From: Malachius bipustulatus
Taxonomy: Eukaryota; Arthropoda; Insecta; Coleoptera; Melyridae
Direction: 5' to 3'
DNA length: 64,000 nucleotides
Assembly (NCBI GenBank): GCA_910589415.1
Contig: OU342634.1
Coordinates: 1,612,001-1,676,000 of the forward strand
Shown here: positions 30,887 to 41,290 of the stretch, piece by piece
Numbering within the stretch: the stretch's first letter is position 1
How the letters are laid out: each line of letters opens with the position of its first letter
Notes under the pieces: generated by a model
Told to the model about the DNA's origin: nothing
Database searches by the model: none
What the model saw: the letters and a program-made list of their open reading frames with translations, nothing else
Program-made: the position numbers and the translations under genes

Positions 30887-33800
30887 ATATCGTAGATAAA
30901 AACAATAAACTCCCTTTTATAAGAATAAATAATCCACCACTTAAACTACTTATAGACACAGGTGCAACTACTTGCCTTCTCAGACCCTCAATTGTCGAAA
31001 ATTATTTCCCAGACCAAATTTTCCATGATCCCTACAATCTTACCTCATGCGGAGTAAAAAACAAAGGTAGATTTAAAGCAAAAATTCCCACATTCCCAGA
31101 GTTCAAAACAAAAACCAATTTCGAAGTTTTTCTATTTGACTTTCACGATTATTTCGATGGTCTTCTAGGACTACCGTTCTTACAACAAAACAAATTCACA
31201 ATTGATTTTTCCAAAGACATCCTTTACAATGACCATGTCAAATTTAAATTAAATTATGATAGAAATTCTGAAAATTTCACAGATATAAGCCCACAGTCGA
31301 GTAAAATTTGCACAGTTACTTGTAATCAAAAACAAGGAATTATAGAAATCCCCGAAATGAAATCAGAACACTGCTTTACATTACCAGCGATCAGTGAAGC
31401 AAATAATTTTAAAACTCAAATAGAAATATTTAATCCGACTAATCAGTCAATAAAAATAAAAAATCCTCATATTTCAAGTAAGTCTTTTACATCGAATGAA
31501 CATTTTCTTTGTAACTTCCAGATTTGTTACAATAACCCGAATTTTACTTCATCATATCCAGACATAAGAACTAATCACTTGAACCATGAAGAAAAATCAC
31601 AACTTCTCAATATTTGCAATGAATTTTCCGATATCTTTCATAATGAAGATCAACCTTTAACCTTCACAAACAAAATAAAGCACGAGATTAAAACAAAAGA
31701 CGAATTACCAATCCATTCTAAAACATACCGATATCCCTACGTTCATAAACAAGAAGTCGAACGCCAAATGGATAACATGCTAAAAAATGGTATAATTAGA
31801 CATTCTGATAGCCCCTATTCAGCCCCTATTTAGATTGTTCCAAAAAAGTTAGACGCATCTAATAAACAAAAATGGAGACTAGTTGTTGATTATCGTAAAT
31901 TAAATGAAAATACTATCGATGACCGATATCCTATTCCCAACATCACTGACATTCTAGATCGACTTGGCAGAGCTAACTACTTCACAACCCTCGATTTAGC
32001 CAACGGATTCCACCAAATAGAAATGTCCCCAGAAAGCATACCTAAAACCGCATTTTCAACTGAAAACGGACACTATGAATATCTCAGAATGCCTTTTGGT
32101 TTAAAAAATGCCCCATCAACCTTCCAAAGAGTCATGAATAATATATTAAGAGGTCTCATCAACCGAATTTGCTTAGTCTATATGGACGATATCATTATTT
32201 TTTCAGCTTCATTAGAAGAGCATATTAAAAATCTAAAAACGGTATTTTTGCGTCTCAGAGAATCTAATATGAAAATTCAACCCGATAAAAGCGAATTCCT
32301 GCGAAAAGAAGTTGAATTCTTAGGTCATGTAATAACCCCTGAAGGTATCAAACCTAATCCTAAAAAACTTTCAGCTATAAAAAATTTCCCAATTCCGACA
32401 ACTGCAAAAGAAATTAAATCCTTTCTTGGACTAGTAGGCTATTATAGAAAATTCATCAACAATTTTGCTAAGATTACTAAACCACTTACTCAGTGTTTAA
32501 AAAAAGGTCAAACCATTAAACACACCAAGGAATTCCTAGATTCCATAAATATTTGCAAAAGTCTACTCTGCAATGAACCAATTCTCCAATTTCCCGATTT
32601 TAACAAAGAATTCATTGTTACTACGGACGCCAGTCAATTTGCGGTAGGAGCAATACTCTCACAAGGTCCTATTAATTCGGACAAACCAATCTCATACGCT
32701 TCTCGTACCCTAAATCCAGCAGAAATAAATTATTCCACAATAGAAAAAGAACTTCTAGCTATTATCTTTGCAGTCAAAACTTTCAGACCCTATCTCTTCG
32801 GTAGACGATTCAAAATAGTAAGTGACCATAAACCCTTAACCTGGTTATTCTCCCTGAAAGAGCCAAACTCGAAACTGGTCAGATGGAGATTACTTTTGAG
32901 CGAATACGACTACGAAATAATTTATAAAAAAGGAAAAATTAATTCAAATGCAGATGCGCTATCACGCATCAAACTTCCCGAAGACAATATGGAAATCCAT
33001 CCCTTAGACAATAACGACAACAATAGTCTTATTGTAGAAACAGGAGACAATGACATTGACGAATTTCTCAATAATCAACTTAGAGACATTAACGACAGCA
33101 ATACACAACATTCAGAGTTAGAACACCCAATACTAGATATACCAATTACGGAACACCCTGTAAACTTCTATAAAAATCAAATTATCTTTACATGTTCGCC
33201 AAACAAATTACTACCCACAAGTACAAAGAGTAATCCTTTTAATAAAAATCGGATAACGACTCATTGTAAGAACGAACATCTCGAAAAAGCCACAATAGAT
33301 ACATTTAAATACTTCGTAGACCCTAAGAATAAATATTGCATCTACATAGATGACAAGTTTATAGACGGAATAAAACGCCTATCAACAGTCCTTCCACGAA
33401 CATTCAAGAACAATGCTTATTCATTATGCACATCTACTAAATTAGTTAAAGATATCGAGATAATAGATGATCAGAGAATGTATATGAAATTCTATCACGA
33501 AACAAAGACCGGACATCGAGGAATAAAACAAACAATTGATCAAATATCCCAAAAGTACTACTGGCCTAATCTCACCGATGACATAACAAATTACGTAAAC
33601 ACTTGCAAAATCTGTTTAGAAAATAAATACGAAAGAAAACCTTATAATTTACGATTTGAATTAACCCCCACACCTTCAAAACCTTTCCAATCTTTGCACA
33701 TCGACACCTTCCATATTGATAAAATAAAATGTCTAACAATAATTGACACTTTCTCTAAATACGGACAATGTTATGCTTTACAAAAATTTCATGCCATAGA

Positions 33801-34467
33801 AATATTTAACAAACTTCTCTCTTATGTAAGTCATCATGGAATACCCCAACAAATTACCTCTGATAATGGAACTGAGTTCAATAATAACATTATAAGAGAT
33901 TTTTGCAAATTACACAATATAACACTTCACTTTACTACCCCACATAATTCCAACTCAAATAGTCCTGTTGAACGATTTCATTCTACGATGCTAAAGCACA
34001 TAAGATGCATAAAAAGACAAAACCCTTCATACAGTATCGAAGATATAATTCAATACGCAACCCTTGCTTATAATAATTCTATACATAGTACGACTCAACT
34101 TACACCATTCCAAATTATACACTGTAACATTGACAATAAAGATCCCTTTGACTTGACTAACGACATTATAACATCCGATTATGTGACAAGACATAAAGAA
34201 ATAAGCAAACAATTGTTTAAAAAGATCCACGAAACCTCGCAATCCAACAAAGAACGCTGGATAAATAAAAGCAATGAATCAAGACAAATTGCCCCAGATA
34301 TTCCCGAAAATTCTCCAGTTTATTATAGGACAGACACTAGAGATAAACAAAATCCTTTATACAAACCCTCTACAAGTAAAAGTAACCAAGGTCCTATTTT
34401 AAAAATGCAACACACTAAAAGACACAAATCTAAAATAAAAAGGTTACGGAAAACAACAGAAAAATAA
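30844..34467 (+). pseudogene. pol: errantivirus Pol, interrupted by in-frame TAG
   Basis: The frame opens at 30844 in the -1 frame relative to gag. Order: protease (DTGA at about 30954), reverse transcriptase (YMDD at about 32179-32190), RNase H (TTDASQFAVGAILSQ), integrase with an H-H-C-C zinc region (HETKTGHRG, CKIC) and D-D-E catalytic residues (DTFHID, SDNGTEF, VERFH). A TAG at 31831-31833, just inside the reverse transcriptase, truncates the product after 329 codons. The frame is otherwise open to 34467. Unless the stop is read through, this copy cannot make its own enzymes. Confidence 0.9.
31831..31833 (+). other. premature TAG in errantivirus pol
   Basis: The codon lies in the same frame as the protease upstream and the reverse transcriptase downstream, without any frameshift. 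A single base change is the simplest cause. It is the only internal stop that I see between 30844 and 34467. Confidence 0.85.
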
Positions 34468-34478
34468 TACTCAATCGT

Positions 34479-35906
34479 TTGTTCCAGATGCTAATCTTAA
34501 TTCTTTTTCTACAATTAGTCAACTCTCAGACAAGTCTTACGAACTACCCAGGTTTCTTCCCACATCACCTAGGCCCAGCATACGTCACAACTTCGAAAAT
34601 ATCCTATGTGTATTATATAAATCAGGCACCGCTACTCGTACAAGCAGAAAAATTATCAGAAGCATATAAGAACGCTTATCTACACATAACGACCACAAGT
34701 GACCCTTTCGTTAGCAAAACCTTACTTCCTCGACTTTTAGACATACAAGATCAAATCACAAACACAAAAATCTTACAAAATAATTTGCGATCAAATCAAA
34801 ATTATCGCCAGAAACGAGGACTCTTAGATATAGGAGGATCATTTGCAAAAACCTTATTTGGTACTTTAGATGCTAATGATGGCAAAGTAATTTATGAGTC
34901 ATTGAACAATTTGCAAGAAGATCAAAAAACATTACAAATTGGGCTAAACAAACAAATCGAACTATACAACGATCTAACAGAACAAATCAATGGCACTATA
35001 GAAACATTAAATTCAGATTTATCTACAATTGAGAATCAACTAAATAATTTAACCAAATATTTCGTACATTCAAAAATGGCAATTTATACATATTTAGAAC
35101 TTGATAACTTATTAAACAGACTTGAAATAAATGTTCAGAAATTTAACGATGAACTTACAAAAATAGAAACATCTTTATATTTCTCAAAACTGAATCTTGT
35201 AACAAATGAAATATTACCAGTAAATGAATTGTTAAATCTCATCACTGAATGCTCTAACAAATATAAAAATTCTATAATTAAATTCTATGACATTCATACG
35301 TACTACAAACTGTTAAATTTGCAAAGCTTCATTTTTAAAGAAAAAATTCTTTTTGTAATTAATATTCCCTTAACTGATTCCCAAATTTATTCCTTTTATC
35401 ATATAATACCAATTCCTATCAACAATCAAATGATAATTCCCAACACACCTTACCTCGCAATTTCGCAAGAAAATCAGCTCGAGATAACTCAAGAATGTCC
35501 TCATTTGGAAGATATTTACGTCTGTTCAGACTTGAATCAAAATTCGAACACCCAAGATACCTGTATTACGCCAATCATACTCCACAAAGAAGAGAAAAAT
35601 TGTACCAAAGTCCAAGTAACTCTCAAGGCAGACATGATTCGAAAAATAGACGAAAATTTACTAATTATAGTACCAGTAAACAAAATAACAATCACTGAAA
35701 ATTGCCCAGATCTTATAACGAAAACAATTGACTCACCAAGCCTCTACGTGATACCAGCAAATTGCAAAGTCAAAATTCGCAACAAAATCTACTATACGAA
35801 AAAACGAGCCAATCAAGAAGCAGTGAAAATAATAGGAAATGTACACTTAGAATCCATCGAACTTCATGACGACATTCCCATTGAAAACATTCCCGAGTAC
35901 ACATGA
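34479..35906 (+). CDS. env: errantivirus envelope protein (lacks anchor in frame)
   Basis: 475 codons starting 12 bases after pol. A signal peptide (MFQMLILILFLQLVNS) leads. RQKR at residues 110-113 is a furin-type site, followed by a glycine-rich, fusion-peptide-like GLLDIGGSFAKTLFG, as in insect retrovirus and baculovirus F-like envelope proteins. Several N-glycosylation sites (NGT, NLT) and paired cysteines are present. The ORF ends at TGA 35904-35906, before any membrane anchor; the hydrophobic anchor is encoded in another frame immediately downstream. The protein from this copy would probably be soluble or non-functional. Confidence 0.85.
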   Translation: MFQMLILILFLQLVNSQTSLTNYPGFFPHHLGPAYVTTSKISYVYYINQAPLLVQAEKLSEAYKNAYLHITTTSDPFVSKTLLPRLLDIQDQITNTKILQNNLRSNQNYRQKRGLLDIGGSFAKTLFGTLDANDGKVIYESLNNLQEDQKTLQIGLNKQIELYNDLTEQINGTIETLNSDLSTIENQLNNLTKYFVHSKMAIYTYLELDNLLNRLEINVQKFNDELTKIETSLYFSKLNLVTNEILPVNELLNLITECSNKYKNSIIKFYDIHTYYKLLNLQSFIFKEKILFVINIPLTDSQIYSFYHIIPIPINNQMIIPNTPYLAISQENQLEITQECPHLEDIYVCSDLNQNSNTQDTCITPIILHKEEKNCTKVQVTLKADMIRKIDENLLIIVPVNKITITENCPDLITKTIDSPSLYVIPANCKVKIRNKIYYTKKRANQEAVKIIGNVHLESIELHDDIPIENIPEYT

Positions 35907-36130
35907 ATATTTCACACATTTCGAAGAAAGTGCAAGATCCCATTCTCCTGAAAGTCCATCAAAACAACACAACGACCCACATCATCACATGGATCGTAAT
36001 TCTGCTAATCCTCGCTGCATTTGCAACTTACAAATTAGTCAAGAGAAGAAAATCATTCAAAATGAAAATTGAACCTTTGGACCCTGTAGAATTAGTTGAA
36101 AAACCTTCTTCGTCGATTTTTCAATCTTAG
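35885..36130 (+). pseudogene. env transmembrane anchor and tail, out of frame
   Basis: The frame open from 35885 to 36130 encodes ITWIVILLILAAFATYKLV followed by a basic KRRKS tail, the expected anchor and cytoplasmic end of the envelope protein. It is in the -1 frame relative to the main env ORF and overlaps its stop (ATGA at 35903-35906). A small indel near the end of env is the likely cause; reinitiation at the overlapping ATG is a less likely alternative. Confidence 0.7.
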
Positions 36131-36138
36131 AGGGGAGG

Positions 36139-36553
36139 AGTTATGCATTCCTTCATGAATGACACATTGTAAGTAACTCATTATCATTCGAGTATAGTAA
36201 GTCCTTATTAGTTTTATAACCCTTAGCCTCGAAACAAATGGCCCATTGTATTATTGTTATTATGAACTAAATATCAAATGATATATGTATAATGACTATT
36301 ATTGTTAATCATATTAATATTCTGTATTTGAAACTAGGATAATGTTCTTAAAACACATCCTTTTGGAATTATTAATAAACAGGCGCATGGCAAAGCCACC
36401 GCCCTCCTTAAAAGGTATAAATACTGTATTTACTTATTGTACTAGTTAGATCAGATTTAGCATTCGTGCCTAATGTATTTATTGTAGTATATTAGTCTGT
36501 TCTCAATAAATTAATTTTTAAAAAAGTCTTTTGTGGCCCTTGAAATCAAAATT
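36139..36553 (+). repeat. errantivirus 3' LTR
   Basis: 415 bp, preceded by the polypurine tract. It contains GTAAGTAACTC where the 5' LTR has GTAACTC; the remainder appears identical by eye. Confidence 0.92.
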
Positions 36554-37155
36554 CGCGAAAGCATCAGTCTGGAAGGAGTTTCTCCTGTTAAACAATGAGG
36601 GGTATATCTATAAGAAAACAAGTATCTACTTACAAGGGTCTCCATAGTTTGGCCACTATTTTTATAATCCATGAGAAGTTTGTTTAGAGCATTCTTAAAA
36701 GATTTCACCCCGTTCTCGGCAGCCCCGTTGGTTGCCGGATGATAAGGAGGAGATTTTACATGTTGAATGCCGTTTTTTACACAAAATTCCTCGAATTCAG
36801 AACTAACTAGTTGAGGCCCATTATCCGAAACCAAAGTACTAGGTAGCCCGAACCTCCCAAAACACTCCCTTAGTTCTTCTAAGGTACTTGGATTATCCAT
36901 TTTATTAATTTTATAAACCTACGGCCATTTAGAATATGAATCTACGATTAATAAATAAACATGGTCTTTAAACGGCCCTAAGAAATCTAAGTGTACTCTA
37001 TCAAAAGCATAACGACCTTCGGGAAACTTAATGAGGTTTACTTTATTTGGCGTTTTTGATTTCGACATGCAGGCATCACAATTTTTTACAAAGTCTTCAA
37101 TATCCTTGTCTAGTTTGGGCCACCAAAAGTACTGTCTCGCCAATGCTTTCATTTT
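36554..37155 (-). pseudogene. gypsy integrase core fragment
   Basis: On the - strand this reads MKALARQYFWWPKLDKDIED and CDACMSKSK (zinc region), DRVHLDFLGPFKDHVYLLIV (first catalytic Asp), then SDNGPQLVSSEFEEFC and PYHPATNGAAENGVKSF (second Asp and Glu). All D-D-E residues are visible, but the frame is broken near 36905-36918. The piece belongs to the old gypsy element into which the errantivirus inserted. Confidence 0.8.
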
Positions 37156-37258
37156 TACTATACCATTGTATTTGTATTTTTTGAGGGTAATTAAGTTACT
37201 GCAACCTAAAAGATCTATTGTATCCCCTCTACTGTGCTTCGCCTGGTGTGGAATCCCT

Positions 37259-37525
37259 TTAGTGAAGCACCCTCTCCAAGTCCGTTTCCTTGAGAAACTT
37301 CAGGATTTTGAGAGGATCAAGGTCGGGTAAGTTTCCTGCCTCTAGCTGGTGGTGGCCCAGAACATTACTTCTTTTGAGTTCTATCGCATCGCAGTTGAGC
37401 AGCAGGTGACGTAGTGTCTCGTCTCCTTTTCCGCAGAACCTGCAGACGCCATATTCTTCTATACCTAACTTCCTCAGGTGTTCCTTGAGCTTGCTATGTC
37501 TCATTAGGAATCCCGTCAGTGTTCT
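37259..37525 (-). pseudogene. LINE ORF2 C-terminus
   Basis: The - strand frame reads RTLTGFLMRHSKLKEHLRKL, then CRFCGKGDETLRHLLLNC, a zinc-binding motif near the end of Jockey/I-type LINE polyproteins, and terminates at 37259. If the CxC element and one TCT are removed, the frame continues upstream as E-R-L-R-T-L-T-G-F. Confidence 0.75.
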
Positions 37526-39597
37526 TAGTCCAGTCATTACGTGGGAAATAACGGGTTAGAAATGCAAATGAACCGAGAAAGCCAAATTTTGGATATTACG
37601 TGGGGGGGGACCTAGAAAAGCTTAACTTCAAATTGTCGACCAAAATTACCTTGTGCATTTTCCGCCATCTTGAAAAAAGGGTTAAATTCAGTTTTTTCAT
37701 CATAACTCGGTTCTCCGTTGAGATACGAAAATTTTTTGCAATACTTTTTTGTTGCTTTTCTTACAATCTACAATTAAGGTCCTATACATTTTTTACGTAT
37801 CGTTCATCGTTATCGAGATATCGATCGAAAAAACCATAAATTTGGGGACTGAAATTTGTTTTTTGCTATTTTCTTTTTTCTCGTGAAAGATATCGACAAA
37901 ATGTCTAATATCAAACTTGTAGAACGTATTCAGGCCTACAATTTCATTTTTTTTATTTTCGTCAAAAATTACGACCTCTAGCGCGCTGCGAAGTTGACTG
38001 GAGCGCGCCCGACGCTGCAATGTGCGTCTCGCCATACAATTATTGTACTAGATCTTTTGGTTTTAATTACCGGACTTGCACAGGACAAAAAAAATATATT
38101 TTTTCGCAAATCAGCTAAAGGAAAAACACCGGCAAAACTGTACTCACCGAATAGTTTCAAGCATGATAGGTCTGTTCTTGAAAACATTCTTTTCATTCAT
38201 GATTTCAGCGGTTGCGACACCACGTCTTTTTATAATATTGGAAAGTCGAAATTCATCAACACCTTCGAGAAAAACCCGAACTTACGGTCATCGGTAGAAT
38301 TATTTAAGCAAGAAAACGTCGATCCGAAGATGCTATAGTTAGCGCTGGAAAGCTATTCCTTATCGCTCTGTATGGCGGTGATAAAGAGGAGACATCGATT
38401 AATATTTTGCGGTTCCACCGCTTCGCAAAATCAATGACGACAAATAAGTTCAATAATCTTTCACTACTCCCACCAATGGAAAGCGCAGTCTGCCAACACG
38501 TTTTCTGGACATATCTACAAGTACAAACGTGGCTCGGATTTTTCAAAGATCCTCAGGAATGGGGTTGGCGACAGACTAATTACGGGCTTGAACCAATTAG
38601 TACCACAGCCGAACCCGCTCCACCTGAACTTTTAAAACTCATTTCATGCAAATGTAAAGGAAAGTGTGGGGCTGCTTGTGGGTGCAGGAAAGCAGGGATT
38701 AGTTGCTCCCTTATTTGCCTGCACTGTATAGTGGACAAATATGCAACAACGTCGCCAGAGTTGACATTTTATTCAACGACGATCACGATGATGATGATGA
38801 TTTTGATGTTTCAACCGTCACAGCATCATTTCCTGCGATTCAAGAGTCTTCGCGACTCGAAGGGTCTGCCGAGGAGGAACTTCTACAGCCAGGACCATCA
38901 AAACGACAAAAAATGTTTGAAAAAAATGACCACCTTTAATTATTATTTTTTACTACACAAAAATTATTTGATCAATAAATCTCATGTGTTTGATTTATAA
39001 TTTAGCTGGTTTATTAATTTATTTTGTATTGCAATAATTCCCTGAACAACCTTTCATTCATTTTGACGTGTGGATACAACCGTGCGAGCGGCTAAAAATC
39101 AAAACTGCACAGTCTTACCGACTTCGCGGCGCGCTAGAGGTCGTAATTTTTGTCAAAAATAAAAAATAAAAAAATGAAATTGTAGGCCTGAATACGCTCT
39201 ACAAGTTTGATATTAGACATTTTTTCGATATCTTTCACGAGAAAAAAGAAAATAGCAAAAAACAAAATTCACTCCCCAAATTTATTATGGTTTTTTCGAT
39301 CGATATCTCGATAACGTTGAACGATCCGTAAAAAATGTATAGGACCTTAATTATTGTAGATTGTAAGAAAAGAAACAAAAAAGTTTTGCATAAAAATTTT
39401 CGTATCTCAAAGGAGAACCGAGTTATGATGAAAAAACTGAATTTAATCGTTTTTTCAAGATGGCGGAAAATGCACAAGGTAATTTTGGTCGACAATTTGA
39501 AGTTAAGCTTTTCTAGCCCCCCCCCCCCCCACGTAATATCCAAAATTTGGCTTTCTCGGTTCATTTGCATTTCCAAATGTATATAATGACTGGACTA
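37526..39597 (+). mobile_element. CxC-protein DNA transposon with long inverted repeats
   Basis: The 2072-bp element has termini TAGTCCAGTCATTA and its inverse, and arms of about 475 bp (37526-37998 and 39113-39597). TCT occurs on both sides (37523-37525, 39598-39600), a 3-bp target duplication supported by the restored LINE frame. Between the arms is one gene for a cysteine-rich protein on the + strand. I cannot assign the element to a named superfamily; 3-bp duplications occur in several, such as CACTA, Academ and Harbinger. Confidence 0.8.
37994..38939 (+). pseudogene. CxC/tesmin-type transposon protein, frameshifted
   Basis: Three frame segments follow one another: 37994-38337, about 38338-38730, and about 38730-38939. 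The first encodes a VLDLLVLITGLAQDKKNIFF segment and HDFSGCDTTSFYNIGKSKF; the second VSAGKLFLIALYGG, LQVQTWLGFFKDPQEWGWRQ and CKCKGKCGAACGCRKAGISC, a tesmin/TSO1-like CxC cluster; the third an acidic DDHDDDDDFD run and a basic end. The same architecture is known from many uncharacterised proteins of insects and cnidarians. Two frameshifts break this copy. It could be a transposase or accessory protein; no catalytic residues can be named. Confidence 0.75.
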
Positions 39598-40499
39598 TCT
39601 GAGACGTTCCTTGCTGAGGTTGAAGAGTATCTTTTGAATAGGTTGAATAGGTTGAAGAGTATCTTCAACCTATTCAACCTATTCAAAAGATACTCTCTCG
39701 GTTAAAATTCCCGAGAAGTTCTTTGGCTTGTCTCAACCTCGAGAGGTTCCTCCAATGGGTTTCTCTCAGTTTTCTTCTTCCTTTTGGAATCCTGCCTTGA
39801 AGAAAGTATCTTCGAAGCCACAGAATGGTTCTGGTCCTATGAAGGGTGTCGATGCTCATTTTCTTGCCAATGCGTGGGCATTCTTCTTGCGTTCTTCTTG
39901 ACGGGTGACAAGCTCCGCTCGGTCAGCAGTCTGTTTTGCGGTGATGTCCCGCGATTTCTTGTTTTTTTGTTTCTTACCATGGTTGATCCCACGAGTAGCT
40001 AGGGAAGGGTGTTCCACCTATGCAGAGCACCGCATGCAAAGGTGAGGGGATAGATACAGTGGGGTGCCCCCTGGTGCCCCAAGGTTGAATCCAGTAGGAC
40101 TGCTCTTCTATCCAGTCACGCATCCCATCAGCCTGGACCCCCGCCTTAGAATTTAGGTTTTTTTTAGTGAGGTTGTCTCCTCTTGGTTCCGGCGATTAAG
40201 CCCAGACCCCCGCATCTCTCTGTGCGCGGAACGTGAACACGACAACAGATGATACGGTATATCAGATAGTCCACAGTCGGACATCTCTGGCGCCGTTTCC
40301 CCTAGTGCAGACCTTTAGTCACGACACGACAACTAGGTTAGGGGAGGTGGTCCGCGGCAGGGCTTTGAGCTACCAGTCTAGAATTTTACCTCCGACGAGC
40401 TCTATCACCGCTGCTAACCTTACTCACTTACGCTCATTGTAAGGCCTTCTTCCTATCCGCCACCTGGGGACGCGCCCGATGGGTACTCAACCGCACGGG
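39598..40499 (-). other. LINE 5' leader and ORF1 remnant
   Basis: GC-rich DNA that contrasts with its surroundings, read as the 5' part of the - strand LINE that ends at 37170. It contains a 33-bp-arm palindrome (39625-39695). I could not recognise an ORF1 protein. Confidence 0.5.
39625..39695. repeat. perfect hairpin, 33-bp arms
   Basis: GAGTATCTTTTGAATAGGTT...GAAG at 39625-39657 is the exact complement of 39663-39695, with a 5-base loop. Each arm has two TGAATAGGT units. Confidence 0.85.
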
Positions 40500-40513
40500 T
40501 ACTATACCATTGT

Positions 40514-40905
40514 GAGCCCCATGAATTTCCTCCAACAGTTGCTTTTTGAATCTTTTAAATTTGAATTTTGAATCTACAGCTCTCTTTATCTTCTCAAAAA
40601 CTGACTCGCATTCCGCTGTCCATATAAATTTAACCCCGTCCCTCAATAATCTGTAAAGCGGATTCAACATAGTAGGTAGATAAGTTTGGAACAAATTTCC
40701 CATAATAATTGATCATTCCCAAAAACGCCTTCAATTCCGTTACCGCGGATGGTCTAAAAAATTCCGTTATCGCTCTAACTTTCTCCGGATCTTTATGCAG
40801 ACCTTCCTTGTCAATTATATGACCCAAATATTTTATACTATGATTGAAAGAATCTACATTTTATTTAAATTTAACCGAAATCCAGCCTTATTTAAGCGTT
40901 CTGTT
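40514..40905 (-). pseudogene. gypsy RT fragment fused by deletion to integrase start
   Basis: The - strand reads an RT thumb region: YLGHI, then IIDKEGLHKDPEKVRAITEF and TELKAFLGMINYYGKFVPNL. It then jumps near 40560 to KQLLEEIHGAHNGIV, which in gypsy elements lies just before the integrase zinc region. RNase H has been deleted. The frame has several lesions. Confidence 0.7.
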
Positions 40906-40906
40906 A

Positions 40907-41290
40907 CGGGTCTCACAATAATAAATCCACCACTAAAAGACTGTAAATTACTTTATTGTCTTATTGACTAACACAAGTTATAGGTATAACCTCTAAATCT
41001 CAATAATAAACACAGCTGTTCTCTTGTCTTCACTCACAGATACTACACTACACTAACTAAACTACTTGTCTATTCTTTATAATTCGCTGTACTGTCACTA
41101 CTGGCTTCCTTACCTCACACTTCACATCACTACTGCTCTGTCTATACTTCAGTTTTCACTAGTTACTACTACTCTGTCTTCCTTCAGCTTCACTCCACGT
41201 TCAAGATTCTACTACTGACTAGCAGCCATACGGCGGCCCTTATACAGGGTTACTGGTAACTGGATACATTCCTTTGGTGATCTGATAAAA
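40907..41290 (-). mobile_element. LTR-like segment
   Basis: It starts TGTTACGGGTCTCACAATAA and matches 21694-22000 for most of its length, then diverges. It adjoins the right end of the gypsy relic at 40905, but there is no space for the 5' part of pol and gag, so it is more likely a separate or rearranged LTR. Confidence 0.45.

Larger units (their letters stand above)
28685..36553 (+). mobile_element. errantivirus (endogenous retrovirus, gypsy group)
   Basis: A complete 7.87-kb provirus with two LTRs, gag, pol and env, flanked by the 4-bp duplication CGCG (28681-28684 and 36554-36557); the target TACGCG fits the alternating YR preference of this group. LTRs start AGTTATGC and end AAAATT. 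The primer-binding site after the 5' LTR (TGGCGCAGTCGTGGTAGG) resembles that of 17.6/297, complementary to tRNA-Ser. The polypurine tract is AGAGGGGAGG at about 36129-36138. Defects are a premature TAG in pol and an out-of-frame env anchor. The near-identity of the LTRs marks a recent insertion. Confidence 0.93.
37170..40499 (-). mobile_element. LINE insertion (Jockey/I-like), internally deleted
   Basis: The 14-bp sequence TACTATACCATTGT at 37156-37169 recurs at 40500-40513, flanking the segment, so it is an insertion in the gypsy relic. The right (5') end starts with a GC-rich leader containing CCAGGTGGCGGATAGG, similar to the leader of the LINE near 47.3 kb. The left part encodes the last codons of a LINE polyprotein. 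Most of the coding region is missing, and a CxC transposon (37526-39597) sits inside. Confidence 0.75.

Noticed and set aside
37600..37839. ORFs in the CxC element arms (also 39235-39586)
   Set aside because: They translate the two inverted arms and are mirror images of each other.
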